Positions 18,644-27,830 are shown, counted from the first letter of the stretch. The stretch is DNA of 64,000 nt from Vibrio tubiashii ATCC 19109 (GCF_000772105.1 NZ_CP009354.1:2418001-2482000), one strand, 5' to 3'. Numbers and translations are program-made. The notes: generated by a model not told the origin, from the letters alone.

Positions 18644-19423
18644 TTATAGGGAGACATTAAAGAATCGTGCCAAGAATCCCGGTTCTTGCATATCTTGCTG
18701 CGTTCCAGTGCCTGAGTACTGAATACGAGCATTAGAAATTCGATTCGACGCAATTGTATTATCGTACTTAATGTCATCTGGACGGATAGTGCCACTTAAG
18801 CGAATGTACTCATCGCCAGTATTAAGTGTTAGCCACTTTTCACCGCGAATAATCAAGTTGCCGTTGGCCAGTACCTCGATAACTTCAACTGTAATTGAGC
18901 CAGAAATACTGTTGCTCTGGTTGGCTGCCGCACTGCCCTTGAACTTGTTGTCATTACTTAAGTTATACGAAAAATTATAGTCGCCAATATTCAGTTGCTG
19001 CCCACCAACTTCTAATGGGTCCATTGACGCATCATTGTTTTTCGATAGATCTGCATCAGAGCTTTTAGCCGCTTTGGTGCTCTCATCAAGTGTTACTGTG
19101 ATGATATCTCCGATGCCACGCGGTTTAGAGTCATCATATAAGCTATTGGTGCTTGCCGTATTGAATAGTGAGCCCGTTTCCGCTGCATAGTGCTCAGGTT
19201 TGTGCTTAGGGTGAATTGGAGCCCAAGCTGGATCACCTGAAACAGGGTCTGTACGATTACGTAGAGAATCAATTAGCCCAGAACTTTCCTGCTCCGATTT
19301 ATCCCCCTCAACAGCATCGACAGTCGTCGTGCCTTGAGTCACATCTGGGGTTTCAATTGGCGGCTCTAACATCGAGCATCCAGACACCACTGCCACTGTA
19401 AAAAGTGCGATTATGCGTTTCAT
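18644..19423 (-). CDS. flgH: Flagellar L-ring lipoprotein FlgH
   Basis: FlgH forms the outer-membrane L ring. It has a lipoprotein signal with lipobox VSGC (cysteine near residue 16) and the family segments [27 protein letters not shown] and [19 protein letters not shown]. The length of 259 residues is a little above the ~230 of enteric FlgH because of an acidic linker after the lipobox. It sits between flgG and flgI. Confidence 0.95.
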   Translation of the reverse strand: MKRIIALFTVAVVSGCSMLEPPIETPDVTQGTTTVDAVEGDKSEQESSGLIDSLRNRTDPVSGDPAWAPIHPKHKPEHYAAETGSLFNTASTNSLYDDSKPRGIGDIITVTLDESTKAAKSSDADLSKNNDASMDPLEVGGQQLNIGDYNFSYNLSNDNKFKGSAAANQSNSISGSITVEVIEVLANGNLIIRGEKWLTLNTGDEYIRLSGTIRPDDIKYDNTIASNRISNARIQYSGTGTQQDMQEPGFLARFFNVSL

Positions 19424-19448
19424 TTTTTATCTCCACCCTAAGCAGTGA

Positions 19449-20237
19449 TTACAGCTGCTGATTCACGAAGCTCATCATCTTATCGACAGCAGAGATGACC
19501 TTAGAATTCATTTCATACACACGCTGAGCTTCGATCATATTCACTAGCTCTTCGGTCACGTTAACGTTGGAGGTTTCTAGCATCGATTGTCTGACTTCAC
19601 CAAAACCGTCAAAGCCTGGTACGCCCTCTTGTGGATCACCACTCGCACCTGTTGGTAGGTAAAGGTTTTGACCAATTGGCTCTAAACCACCTGGGTTAAT
19701 GAAATCGACCGTCGCAATCTGACCAACCACTTGGTTGTCTTGCTGACCACGAACGCGAACAGATACCTCACCATCCGTACCCACCGTAATGCTAATCGCA
19801 TCTTCTGGGATAGCAATTTCAGGCTCAAGGGCATAACCTGCACCTGAAGTCACAATGACCCCTTCGTCGTTAACAGTAAATTGACCGTTACGAGAATAGC
19901 CGATGTTGCCGTCTGGCATCAGAATCTGGAAGAAGCCGTCACCTTCAATCATCATATCAAGGCTATTGTTAGTTGTTTGAGTATTACCTTGAGTATGGAC
20001 TTTTTGTGTCGCGACAACTTTAGAACCTGCGCCTAGCATCAAGCCGCTTGGCAATTCAGTATTCTGAGAAGACTGACCACCTGGCTGATTGATGTTCTGA
20101 TAAAACAAATCTTCAAAAACCGCACGGCTCTTTTTATAACCAACGGTTGAAGCGTTCGCCAAGTTGTTTGAAATGGTTGAAATGTTGGTTTGTTGAGCGT
20201 CTAAGCCCGTTTTACTTACCCATAGTGCCGGATGCAT
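19449..20237 (-). CDS. flgG: Flagellar distal rod protein FlgG
   Basis: FlgG builds the distal rod. The 262-residue protein has the axial N-terminus (ALWVSKTGLDAQQTNISTISNNLANASTVGYKKSRAVF) and the C-terminal SNVNVTEELVNMIEAQRVYEMNSK signature. It follows flgF by 19 bases with its own ribosome site. Confidence 0.97.
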   Translation of the reverse strand: MHPALWVSKTGLDAQQTNISTISNNLANASTVGYKKSRAVFEDLFYQNINQPGGQSSQNTELPSGLMLGAGSKVVATQKVHTQGNTQTTNNSLDMMIEGDGFFQILMPDGNIGYSRNGQFTVNDEGVIVTSGAGYALEPEIAIPEDAISITVGTDGEVSVRVRGQQDNQVVGQIATVDFINPGGLEPIGQNLYLPTGASGDPQEGVPGFDGFGEVRQSMLETSNVNVTEELVNMIEAQRVYEMNSKVISAVDKMMSFVNQQL

Positions 20238-20256
20238 AGCTCTCTCCTAGAATCTG

Positions 20257-21006
20257 TTAGCTCATACGAAGCAGAGAATCAGACGCTTTGTCCATATCTT
20301 CTGCTGTGCTCATCATTTTTACTTGCATTTCAAACTGACGTTGCAAGTCAATTAAATTGGTCATCTCGCCAATAGCATTGACATTACTACCTTCAATTGC
20401 GCCTGTGAGCAGTTTTACACTGGCATCCGCTTCGTATGCCGCATTAGGATCTTTTGCACGGAACAAGCCGTTAATATCTTTGAATAGTGATTGATTGTTG
20501 GTGCGAGTGAGTTTAATACGGTCAACCACTTCAATTGCATCGGCTGGAGCGCCTTGAGGAACAACAGAAATCGTGCCGTCGTTACCAATCTCAACTTTAC
20601 TAATTGGGATTGGCAATGTGATTGGTGCACCCGTTTCACCTAGAACAAGATTACCGTTGCCGCTGACCAACAAGCCGTTGACATCAATCTTTAGGTTACC
20701 GTTGCGCGTAAGACCTTCTTTACCCGTTTTATCCAGTACAGAGATCCAGCCATCACCTTGGAGAGTGACGTCTAAGTCACGCCCAGTGGTAATCACGCTG
20801 CCTTGTTGGAAATTATGTCCCGGACGCTCTGTCATGCTAAACACACGGCTTGGTAGACCATCGCCATACGCTTGCATTGAGCGAGCTTGCGCCAAATCAG
20901 CACGGAAGCCCGTGGTACTGACGTTCGCCAAGTTGTTTGCTCTGAGCTGCAAAGCCTGCATATTTTGCTTGGCGCCGCTCATAGCGAGAAACAGTGCACG
21001 ATCCAT
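20257..21006 (-). CDS. flgF: Flagellar proximal rod protein FlgF
   Basis: FlgF is a minor rod subunit. It begins DRALFLAMSGAKQNMQALQLRANNLANVSTTGFR and ends with EMTNLIDLQRQFEMQVKMM, both family signatures; length 249 residues. I chose the ATG at 21006 (MDRALFLAMSG); an ATG four codons upstream is less family-like. It is the first gene of flgFGHIJ, with a perfect sigma-54 promoter about 40 bases upstream. Confidence 0.95.
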   Translation of the reverse strand: MDRALFLAMSGAKQNMQALQLRANNLANVSTTGFRADLAQARSMQAYGDGLPSRVFSMTERPGHNFQQGSVITTGRDLDVTLQGDGWISVLDKTGKEGLTRNGNLKIDVNGLLVSGNGNLVLGETGAPITLPIPISKVEIGNDGTISVVPQGAPADAIEVVDRIKLTRTNNQSLFKDINGLFRAKDPNAAYEADASVKLLTGAIEGSNVNAIGEMTNLIDLQRQFEMQVKMMSTAEDMDKASDSLLRMS

Positions 21007-21041
21007 AATTTGCTCCAAAAATCACAATTCAGATCAATAAA

Positions 21042-21057
21042 AGCAATTGGCGTGCCA
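21042..21057 (-). promoter_or_regulatory. Sigma-54 promoter of flgFGHIJ
   Basis: On the minus strand TGGCACG-CCAA-TTGCT is an exact match to the sigma-54 consensus, ending 35 bases before the flgF start. Confidence 0.88.
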
Positions 21058-21148
21058 GTTTTATTTTTACTTAAAAATCAAGTCATTAAGTAAAAAAACG
21101 GCAAGGGTATGAGAGGATTTTCGGAAGGATTTGCCGTAGGGGCAACAA

Positions 21149-21180
21149 TAGCAAGCTGATCATTGCCACCAGCTTGCTAT
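21149..21180 (-). terminator. Hairpin after flgBCDE
   Basis: Arms AGCAAGCTG and CAGCTTGCT pair perfectly around an 11-base loop, 40 bases past the flgE stop. The following T run is weak, so some readthrough into flgF is possible. Confidence 0.6.
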
Positions 21181-21221
21181 TCAGATGATTGCGACATCTC
21201 GCTAAGAATACCTTACAAAGA

Positions 21222-22526
21222 TTAGCGAATCTGTAGGATGTTCTGTTGCGTTTGGTTGTGCACTTCTAACGAGCGAGAGTTAGCTTGGAAGTTGCGTTGC
21301 GCAGAAATCAAGTCAACCAGCTCTTGGGTCATGTCGATATTCGACTGCTCTAGAGTACCACTAGTGATCGTACCGAAAGAGCCTTTGTTAGATTCACCCC
21401 AGATCTTATCACCAGAGAATTGAGTAGAATCCCATTGAGTGCCACCCTTCTTATCTAGACCTTGCTCATTCGCTACACGAACCAATGAAACACGGCCAAG
21501 AACGATGTTTTCACCATTAGAATATGTACCCAAAACGCTACCATTCTCATCAAAGTCAACCTTGGTCAGGAAGCCTGTCGTTGCACCATCTTCATCAAAC
21601 TTAGTTAATTCAAACGGAGCAGCGAACTGAGTCGCATCTTGTAGGCCAAATGACAGAACCTGATTGACATCCGCACCATTCAGTTCAATTGGGTTAGCAC
21701 CTGTGCCTAACGCCTCAGACACAATGTTTTGACCATTGTTAAGGCTGGCTAAGGTACCATCATTATTGAACTTCATGGTGTGACCAATATGACCTGTAGG
21801 TGCTGTCGCATCACCACCCACAATATTGATCGGCTTCTCACCCGCACTGTCGGTGACCGTATAGTAAGTCTGCCAAGTGTTTGGTTGAGTTTGATCTTTT
21901 AGGTAGTAAGTCGTCAGCTTGTACGATTGACCCATAGAGTCATAAATAGTCGATGAAGTCGAACGGTTGTAAGTTTCAGGGTCGGTGTAATCAAATAACG
22001 CAGGATCTTTTAGATCACCACCAGCAGGAAGGTTAACACCTACATCAATGTTTGATGTCTGCTTTGGCTTACCGAACTCTTTTGGAATGTTGATTGGCGA
22101 TGGCTCGTAAGAGAGAACATCACCAGTATCTTTATTCACCTGATAACCTAGCAAAAACTCATCGTTCGCCGTAACCATATAGTTATCACGGTTAAGATGG
22201 AAAGCACCATTACGGGTTAACTCATTGGTCGTTGGCGTTAGGCGATCTTTTGCCACCGCGAAGAAGCCAGTGCCGCTAATCCGCAAATCCATCGGGTTAT
22301 TAGTATAAATACTAGAACCCTCGTGAAACTGCTGAGCAACCTTAGCCGCTTGAACACCTTGTCCAGGAGTTGTCTTCGCATGAGTAAACAGTGAATTTGA
22401 GTAAACATCGCCGAACTCTGCACGTGACTCTTTAAAGCCGAATGTATTTGCGTTCGCAATGTTGTTACTGGTTGTGTTCAGATCTAACTGAGCTGCGGAC
22501 AAACCGCTTAGTGCAACATATGACAT
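21222..22526 (-). CDS. flgE: Flagellar hook protein FlgE
   Basis: FlgE is the hook subunit. The 434-residue product has the axial N-terminus (SYVALSGLSAAQLDLNTTSNNIANANTFGFKESRAEF) and the C-terminal DMTQELVDLISAQRNFQANSRSL motif, with hook domains between. It is the last gene of flgBCDE, 39 bases after flgD, and a hairpin follows. Confidence 0.96.
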   Translation of the reverse strand: MSYVALSGLSAAQLDLNTTSNNIANANTFGFKESRAEFGDVYSNSLFTHAKTTPGQGVQAAKVAQQFHEGSSIYTNNPMDLRISGTGFFAVAKDRLTPTTNELTRNGAFHLNRDNYMVTANDEFLLGYQVNKDTGDVLSYEPSPINIPKEFGKPKQTSNIDVGVNLPAGGDLKDPALFDYTDPETYNRSTSSTIYDSMGQSYKLTTYYLKDQTQPNTWQTYYTVTDSAGEKPINIVGGDATAPTGHIGHTMKFNNDGTLASLNNGQNIVSEALGTGANPIELNGADVNQVLSFGLQDATQFAAPFELTKFDEDGATTGFLTKVDFDENGSVLGTYSNGENIVLGRVSLVRVANEQGLDKKGGTQWDSTQFSGDKIWGESNKGSFGTITSGTLEQSNIDMTQELVDLISAQRNFQANSRSLEVHNQTQQNILQIR

Positions 22527-22565
22527 TCCAAAATCTCCTATCTAGCTAGCATATCTACTTAAGAG

Positions 22566-23276
22566 TTACGCTTTGCCAACTTCTAGTACTTCAGCAAGTC
22601 GAACTGGCGACTCAAAGCCAGCCAGATTGAGTAGTACGTTACCATCGCCTTTACCTAAGAGAACGCTGTTTACATTAGCGTAGGTCGAAACCTCAAACTC
22701 TTTGGCCTTGCCATCTAGTAAACCCGATGCTTTCACATTGTATTTACCTGCCGGCAATGGATTACCGTTTTGATCTTTACCGTCCCATTCAATTCGGCTG
22801 TCACCCGGAGGTTTAGAGCCTACATCGAAGGTGCGGATCAGCTGACCCATTTGGTCTTCCACTCTCACCATCAAGTTATCGACAGATTGAGGGAGTTTCA
22901 CCATGGCAGCCATTGAGCCGTCATCAGCCTTAACCCCTGCTGCGCCTGGGACGAGAACGTCTCGGCCGACAAGAGAAGAGGCTTGAAGTGCTTGGTTAGA
23001 AGTCATCGACGCATTCAGTGTTTCAAACTGATTGTTCATCTTGCCGATTCCGTCCACCGTCGCAAATGACGCCATCTGTGCAATCATCTGGTCATTGCTA
23101 ACCGGCTTAAATGGGTCTTGCTGGGCAAGTTGCTTAGTGAGCAGAGATAAGAAGTCTTCTTGTTTAAGATCCTGCTTACCTGTTGTCTCGTTGGGCTTGT
23201 TCTTGTCCTGAAGCTGTTTAAGCTGGTCTACATAGGACAAGCCGCTTTGACCAACATTATTAATGCCATCGGCCAT
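22566..23276 (-). CDS. flgD: Flagellar hook-capping protein FlgD
   Basis: FlgD is the scaffold on which FlgE polymerises and is shed on completion. The product has the conserved N-terminal segment QEDFLSLLTKQLAQQDPFKPVSNDQMIAQMASFATVDGI and a central Ig/Tudor-like domain with WDGKDQNGNPLPAGKYN. At 236 residues it is typical. It sits between flgC and flgE. Confidence 0.95.
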   Translation of the reverse strand: MADGINNVGQSGLSYVDQLKQLQDKNKPNETTGKQDLKQEDFLSLLTKQLAQQDPFKPVSNDQMIAQMASFATVDGIGKMNNQFETLNASMTSNQALQASSLVGRDVLVPGAAGVKADDGSMAAMVKLPQSVDNLMVRVEDQMGQLIRTFDVGSKPPGDSRIEWDGKDQNGNPLPAGKYNVKASGLLDGKAKEFEVSTYANVNSVLLGKGDGNVLLNLAGFESPVRLAEVLEVGKA

Positions 23277-23291
23277 AGTTACCTCCTATCC

Positions 23292-23708
23292 TTATTGACC
23301 CATCTGCAGCGTACGCAGCAGCATTTGTTTGCTTGCATCTGCTACTTGAACGTTCGTTTGGTAAGAACGTGAAGCAGAAATCATGTTAGCCATCTCTTCC
23401 ATCACATTAACGTTAGGTTTGTAGATATACCCTTCATCATTTGCGAGTGGATGGTCAGGGTTGTACTCCGCATCTAGCGGCTTATCGCTTTCTACAATAC
23501 CCATCACTTTCACTGGCACCGTATGGTCGCGGCCATACTTTGCCTTACTTAACTCCGCACCGAACACAGCATGGCGGGCTTTATAAGTATCTTTCGCAGA
23601 ACTAGAGACACTGTCCGCATTGGCTAAGTTACTTGAGGTCGTATTTAGACGAACAGATTCAGCGCTCATGGCAGAACCAGTTACATTGAAAACGTTAAAT
23701 AAGCTCAT
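23292..23708 (-). CDS. flgC: Flagellar proximal rod protein FlgC
   Basis: FlgC is a proximal rod subunit of 138 residues with the axial helix (NVTGSAMSAESVRLNTTSSNLANADS) and the C-terminal PNVNVMEEMANMISASRSYQTNV signature. Its start codon overlaps the flgB stop as ATGA, so the two are translationally coupled. Confidence 0.96.
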   Translation of the reverse strand: MSLFNVFNVTGSAMSAESVRLNTTSSNLANADSVSSSAKDTYKARHAVFGAELSKAKYGRDHTVPVKVMGIVESDKPLDAEYNPDHPLANDEGYIYKPNVNVMEEMANMISASRSYQTNVQVADASKQMLLRTLQMGQ

Positions 23709-24106
23709 CAGTTACCACCTTTAATTGCTTTAGTTAAGTTCTTGAATTTACTTCCTAAGAAGTCAAGTGAGGCTTGGTGTCTGATTTGATTTTGCATAAA
23801 CAAGTTACGCTCTAAATCCACATCAACCGTATTGCCGTCACCTGTGTCAGGTTGTGTAGGAAGACGATACATTACTTCCCCTGTCACCCTAGTAGAGGCA
23901 GGAATATGCCGACTATCAGTACGGCTAAGCCCGATGCTTGCCTCTGATGTTGCCGCCTGCAAGGCCTTTTGGAAGTCCATTCCTTTCGATTTGTAGCCTG
24001 GAGTGTTCGCTTGAGCAATGTTGGTGGAAATCACCTCAGCATTGCGCTCACGTACGCCCACCGTGTGTTGGTGGATACCTAATGCGTTGTCGAAAGAAAT
24101 AGCCAT
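23708..24106 (-). CDS. flgB: Flagellar proximal rod protein FlgB
   Basis: FlgB is the first rod subunit of this operon, 132 residues, with the TNIAQANTPGYKSKGMDFQKAL motif and a C-terminal NRHQASLDFL-type helix. It leads flgBCDE and lies downstream of two tandem sigma-54 promoters. Confidence 0.95.
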   Translation of the reverse strand: MAISFDNALGIHQHTVGVRERNAEVISTNIAQANTPGYKSKGMDFQKALQAATSEASIGLSRTDSRHIPASTRVTGEVMYRLPTQPDTGDGNTVDVDLERNLFMQNQIRHQASLDFLGSKFKNLTKAIKGGN

Positions 24107-24149
24107 GTTAACCTCTACTCAAGAACTGACCGTTACTATTAAATGTAAA

Positions 24150-24165
24150 AGCAATTAGCGTACCA
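24150..24165 (-). promoter_or_regulatory. Sigma-54 promoter P1 of flgBCDE
   Basis: On the minus strand TGGTACG-CTAA-TTGCT gives an exact GG-N10-GC core, 43 bases before the flgB start. Confidence 0.78.
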
Positions 24166-24209
24166 ACTTTAGAAAAACTTGTTCCGCGGTTGCTTTCAAT
24201 TGGATAATT

Positions 24210-24225
24210 AGCAATAAGTACGCCA
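24210..24225 (-). promoter_or_regulatory. Sigma-54 promoter P2 of flgBCDE
   Basis: On the minus strand TGGCGTA-CTTA-TTGCT gives a second exact GG-N10-GC core, exactly 60 bases upstream of P1 and similar in flanking sequence. Confidence 0.65.
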
Positions 24226-24302
24226 ACTCATATGGCGACATCATGCTAGAGAGTTTGGAATGACTCGTAAAAAAGTATACAAGTTAAATAGGGATTAAGT
24301 AC

Positions 24303-24332
24303 AAAAATGCCCAGCATAAAGCTGGGCATTTG
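24303..24332 (-). terminator. Terminator after cheR
   Basis: Hairpin arms AATGCCCAGC and GCTGGGCATT around a five-base loop, followed on the minus strand by TTTTTGT. Confidence 0.88.
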
Positions 24333-24348
24333 AAAGATTAAGACTCGA

Positions 24349-25176
24349 TTATTTGAGCTTGTAAATAATACCTGGGTTACATCGAACCATCTCAAACCGG
24401 TCAGTAAGGCCAGTCAAAGATTCAGACGCACCCAACAGCAAGTAGCCACCAGGGTTTAAGCTATTTGCCATCTGGTTCAATACTTGCGACTTCATATCTG
24501 GCGAAAAGTAGATAAGTACGTTACGACAGAAAATAATGTCGAACTTACCCAGTAACGCATAACTGTCCATTAAGTTCTGCGGTCGGAAGTTAACCAGACG
24601 CTTCACATTGTCTTTGACCTTCATTCGGCCATCGCCGGCATCTTCAAAGAAGTTGCGTCGGCGTTCAGGGGAAAGACCTCGACCTAACGCCAAATTGTCA
24701 TAAACACCGGCACGACACATATCAAGCATGCTCGCTGAGATATCAGTAGCGGTAATAGACACGCTAGGCAGCATGCCAGGTTTGCGCTGTTGAGTCTCAA
24801 GTATCGTCATCGCCATAGAATAAGGCTCTTGACCTGAAGAGCTTGCCGCTGACCAAATTTTGATTGGGCGCTTATTGGCTGCCGCTTCTGGCAACAACTT
24901 GTTAGCAAGCACTTCAAATGGATAGGTATCACGAAACCACAGTGTCTCGTTGGTGGTCATGGCATCAACAGCGGCAACACGCAGTTCACGATTACGCCCA
25001 GTCACCACATCTCTAAGCAAGTCAGACAGAGTCGCTAACTTAAACTTAGTGACGAGCGGGCTTAGTCGGCTTCTGACTAGGTACTGCTTACTATCACCAA
25101 GCACAATACCACATTGTGACTCTAAGAATCGGCTGAAATCACGATACTCTTGATCGCTTATAGTTATCGCTGTCAT
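24349..25176 (-). CDS. cheR: Chemotaxis methyltransferase CheR
   Basis: CheR uses S-adenosylmethionine to methylate glutamates on chemoreceptors for adaptation. The 275-residue protein has an N-terminal helical domain and a C-terminal SAM-binding domain with IWSAASSSGQEPYSMAM, ATDISASML and FDIIFCRNVLIYF. It lies 12 bases after cheV, the usual Vibrio cheV-cheR pair beside the flagellar genes. Confidence 0.96.
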   Translation of the reverse strand: MTAITISDQEYRDFSRFLESQCGIVLGDSKQYLVRSRLSPLVTKFKLATLSDLLRDVVTGRNRELRVAAVDAMTTNETLWFRDTYPFEVLANKLLPEAAANKRPIKIWSAASSSGQEPYSMAMTILETQQRKPGMLPSVSITATDISASMLDMCRAGVYDNLALGRGLSPERRRNFFEDAGDGRMKVKDNVKRLVNFRPQNLMDSYALLGKFDIIFCRNVLIYFSPDMKSQVLNQMANSLNPGGYLLLGASESLTGLTDRFEMVRCNPGIIYKLK

Positions 25177-25188
25177 TAACTTCTCTTT

Positions 25189-26115
25189 TTATTCTGTAAG
25201 TGCAGCTTTTACTGCATTACCAAGCTCATCAGGGTTGAATTTCGCAATAAAGGAGTTAGCTCCTACCCGCTCAACCATCGCTTGGTTAAATACACCACTA
25301 AGTGATGAGTGAAGAATAACATAAAGATCTTTAAGATCAGGGTTACGCCTTATTTCGGCTGTTAGTGTATAGCCATCCATTTCCGGCATCTCGATATCTG
25401 AGATAACCAAAGAAATCTGGTCATAGATACTGCCCTCAGCTGCCATTTCTACTAGCTTCTCATAAGCTTGCTTACCATCAATAACAGCAACGGCTTCAAA
25501 TCCTAATGATGTAATTGCGCGCTCAACCTGCTTACGTGCAACCGTCGAGTCATCCGCAATGAGAATACGACGTACAATCTCTTTTTCTGCCTCAACCTGA
25601 GCAATCTCTTCGCCTATTGATGCATCCATTGTCTCGTCAACTGGCGCGATTTCTGCAAGAATTTTTTCTACATCGAGAATTTCAACTAGCTCGTTATCAA
25701 TGTTGGTGACAGCCGTTAAGTAATTGGATTTACCAGCCCCTTCAGGTGGTGGCAAAATTGCTTCCCAGTGCATATTAATAATACGCTCGACAGAAGTAAC
25801 CAAAAAGGCCTGAATAGTGCGGTTAAATTCAGCAATAACTACAAAAGCTTTTTCGACGTCAGTAGTAGGTCTGCCCCCCACCGCCAGACTTAAATCAATA
25901 ACAGAAACAGTATGGCCACGAATATGAGCCACACCTTTGACGAGTCGGTGTAAGTTTGGCATTGAAGTAAGCTTAGGGCACTGAAGTACCTCTTTTACTT
26001 TAAATACGTTAATTCCATAACGTTGACGCCCCATCAGGCGAAAAGTTAGGAGTTCTAATCGGTTTTGTCCGACGAGTTGCGTACGCTGATTCACAGAATC
26101 AAGAATACCCGACAT
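25189..26115 (-). CDS. cheV: Chemotaxis coupling protein CheV
   Basis: CheV links receptors to CheA and carries a receiver that can be phosphorylated. Residues ~20-160 form a CheW-like domain (FRLMGRQRYGINVFKVKEVL, HIRGHTVSVIDL). Residues ~185-308 are a receiver with ILIADDST and VISDIEMPEMDGY around the phospho-acceptor aspartate. The family length of ~310 fits. A sigma-28 promoter within the opposite-strand flgA gene points at it. Confidence 0.95.
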   Translation of the reverse strand: MSGILDSVNQRTQLVGQNRLELLTFRLMGRQRYGINVFKVKEVLQCPKLTSMPNLHRLVKGVAHIRGHTVSVIDLSLAVGGRPTTDVEKAFVVIAEFNRTIQAFLVTSVERIINMHWEAILPPPEGAGKSNYLTAVTNIDNELVEILDVEKILAEIAPVDETMDASIGEEIAQVEAEKEIVRRILIADDSTVARKQVERAITSLGFEAVAVIDGKQAYEKLVEMAAEGSIYDQISLVISDIEMPEMDGYTLTAEIRRNPDLKDLYVILHSSLSGVFNQAMVERVGANSFIAKFNPDELGNAVKAALTE

Positions 26116-26195
26116 AAGCTCATCTCCATCTCAAACTTTAATGCTAAAAAAAATGGTAGTCTACTAACGGCCATGTAAAACTTTAGAGAAACAGA

Positions 26196-26942
26196 ATGAC
26201 ATACTTCAAATCACACTTATGCTCATTTTCCATAACTAATTGTAGAGCTTTCTATAAAAAGTTTTATAAGTCTATCGGCTTTTTGTTGTTTTTCTTTAGT
26301 TTTTCAGCGACATCTGCAACAGAAAACCAAATTCAACTTATTCAACAAGCTGCAGAAGAGTACATTCTTGCAACTATTGAGTGGCCTTCAGGTGGCACAC
26401 TAGAGGCCAAAGCGGCAAATTTAGATAGCCGAATTTTTGCGACTGACTGTCCTACCGCACTTAATAGTTCTTCTTCATCGACCAACCCCAACGCCAGTAA
26501 TATCACCGTACTGGTGGAATGTCCCGACGATGACTGGCGAGTCTACGTACCTGTACGTTTAACTCGCACAGGCCCCCAAGTTGTACTCACTACGCCACTA
26601 TCACGCGGGCAAATCATTGCTGCTCATGATATCACTATTAATATGGTAGACTTACAACGCTTTAGGCGGCAAGGCTTTTCCACAATTGATGCAGTAATAG
26701 GCGCAAAAGCAAAGAAAAACCTTCGCTCTGGTGACATTATAGAAGCTAGAGATATATGCGTCGTATGTCGCAATGAAACCGTCACAATTAAAGCCGTCAA
26801 GTCTGGTATGACGATTACCACAAAAGGTGTTGCGCTCACAGATGGTTCACATGGTGAACAGATAAGGGTGAAAAATAGTAAATCCAACCGTATAATTGAA
26901 GGACGTGTAACTGGAATTTCAGAAGTGACGGTCATCTTTTAG
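26196..26942 (+). CDS. flgA: Flagellar P-ring assembly chaperone FlgA
   Basis: FlgA is the periplasmic chaperone that helps FlgI form the P ring. The 248-residue product has an N-terminal basic/hydrophobic signal sequence ending near FSFSATSA, then the body, and a C-terminal SAF-like domain (LSRGQIIAAHDI, DAVIGAKAKKNLRSGDII, GEQIRVKNSKSNRIIEG). It is divergent from cheV; the cheV promoter lies inside its 5' coding region. flgM follows after about 85 bases. Confidence 0.93.
   Translation: MTYFKSHLCSFSITNCRAFYKKFYKSIGFLLFFFSFSATSATENQIQLIQQAAEEYILATIEWPSGGTLEAKAANLDSRIFATDCPTALNSSSSSTNPNASNITVLVECPDDDWRVYVPVRLTRTGPQVVLTTPLSRGQIIAAHDITINMVDLQRFRRQGFSTIDAVIGAKAKKNLRSGDIIEARDICVVCRNETVTIKAVKSGMTITTKGVALTDGSHGEQIRVKNSKSNRIIEGRVTGISEVTVIF
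26272..26298 (-). promoter_or_regulatory. Sigma-28 promoter of cheV inside flgA
   Basis: On the minus strand TAAA, exactly 15 bases, then GCCGATAG (one mismatch to GCCGATAA). It lies within flgA coding sequence and about 155 bases upstream of the cheV start. Confidence 0.75.
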
Positions 26943-26959
26943 AACTTTTTAAAAAAAGC

Positions 26960-26986
26960 TAAAGTTTTAACCGTGTTCGTCGATAT
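26960..26986 (+). promoter_or_regulatory. Sigma-28 promoter of flgMN
   Basis: TAAAGTTT (26960-26967), with 15 bases between TAAA and GTCGATAT (26979-26986), a 6/8 match to the -10 consensus. It lies 42 bases before the flgM start. An auto-regulated flgM is expected, since FlgM inhibits this sigma factor. Confidence 0.65.
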
Positions 26987-27027
26987 TGACAGTACATATC
27001 GATAAATCTTCAAAAGGCTCAACAATT

Positions 27028-27342
27028 ATGGCAGGTATTGACAATATACGCTCAGGGCAAACGCTATCGACTTCGACGCGTAGTTCTGTTCGTAACGAAA
27101 GCAGTCCAACAAGCAGTTCAGACTCAGCAAAAAAATCTGATGTCGCTCAGGATTCAGTTTCACTCAGCTCACACGGCAAGGCGGTGGGAGAAATGCATAA
27201 TCAAATGGCTAGCCAACCTAGCTTTGACAAAGCAAAAGTAGCCGCGATCAAAGAAGCGATTGCCAACGGCTCATACAATGTCGATCCTCAAAAACTCGCC
27301 GACAATATGATTAAGTTCGAAAAAGAGCTTGGCGGACTGTAA
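27028..27342 (+). CDS. flgM: Anti-sigma-28 factor FlgM
   Basis: FlgM binds FliA (sigma-28) and blocks late flagellar transcription until it is exported through the finished hook-basal body. The 104-residue product is typical: a disordered serine/threonine-rich N-terminus and a C-terminal sigma-binding part with VAAIKEAIANGSYNVDPQKLADNMI, a strong family signature. I chose the ATG at 27028 (MAGIDNIRSG); an in-frame TTG upstream at 26986 overlaps the sigma-28 promoter. flgN follows. Confidence 0.93.
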   Translation: MAGIDNIRSGQTLSTSTRSSVRNESSPTSSSDSAKKSDVAQDSVSLSSHGKAVGEMHNQMASQPSFDKAKVAAIKEAIANGSYNVDPQKLADNMIKFEKELGGL

Positions 27343-27360
27343 TCTGCGAGATTGTTGACC

Positions 27361-27786
27361 ATGGCTGCAATTCTAAGTTTGATCGAATTTCAATTGAAAA
27401 ATGCCCAAGAGCTGACAGAAGTTCTTGAGCAAGAAAGAGCTGCGATTGCGAATCGAGTATCAAAAGATATCGAAGCCATCGCCAAAAAGAAGATAGTGTT
27501 AATTGAGCAGTTGCAGAGCACTGACGAACGTCTTCGTCGCCACCCTGAAGTAGACAACTTATCGAGTGATCCAGAGTTGAGCCCTCTGGTTGATCAGATT
27601 CGCGCTTTAGTCAGTGATTGCCAACAAGCCAACGAAGTAAATGGCCAAGCGCTGCAACGTGCACAGCTTAGCTTTAACAAACTCAATAACCTAATGCAGC
27701 AATCTCAAGGCAAATTAGGTATGACCTATACTGCTGAAGGCCAAACCAAGAATGTCACCACGTTAGGCACTAATATCAAGGCTTAG
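27361..27786 (+). CDS. flgN: Flagellar export chaperone FlgN
   Basis: FlgN is the cytoplasmic export chaperone for FlgK and FlgL. The 141-residue, largely helical protein has heptad-like leucines and charged residues as expected for a FlgN-fold coiled coil. Sequence signatures are weak; position after flgM is the main support. The start is the ATG at 27361 or one of two TTG codons just upstream. A terminator follows. Confidence 0.88.
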   Translation: MAAILSLIEFQLKNAQELTEVLEQERAAIANRVSKDIEAIAKKKIVLIEQLQSTDERLRRHPEVDNLSSDPELSPLVDQIRALVSDCQQANEVNGQALQRAQLSFNKLNNLMQQSQGKLGMTYTAEGQTKNVTTLGTNIKA

Positions 27787-27799
27787 CAATAGGAATCAA

Positions 27800-27830
27800 A
27801 AAAGCGGCAACCAATGGTTGCCGCTTTTTG
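27800..27830. terminator. Bidirectional terminator between flgN and flgP
   Basis: Arms AAAAGCGGCAACC and GGTTGCCGCTTTT form a long hairpin with T tracts on both strands, serving the convergent flgMN and flgOP units. Confidence 0.9.
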
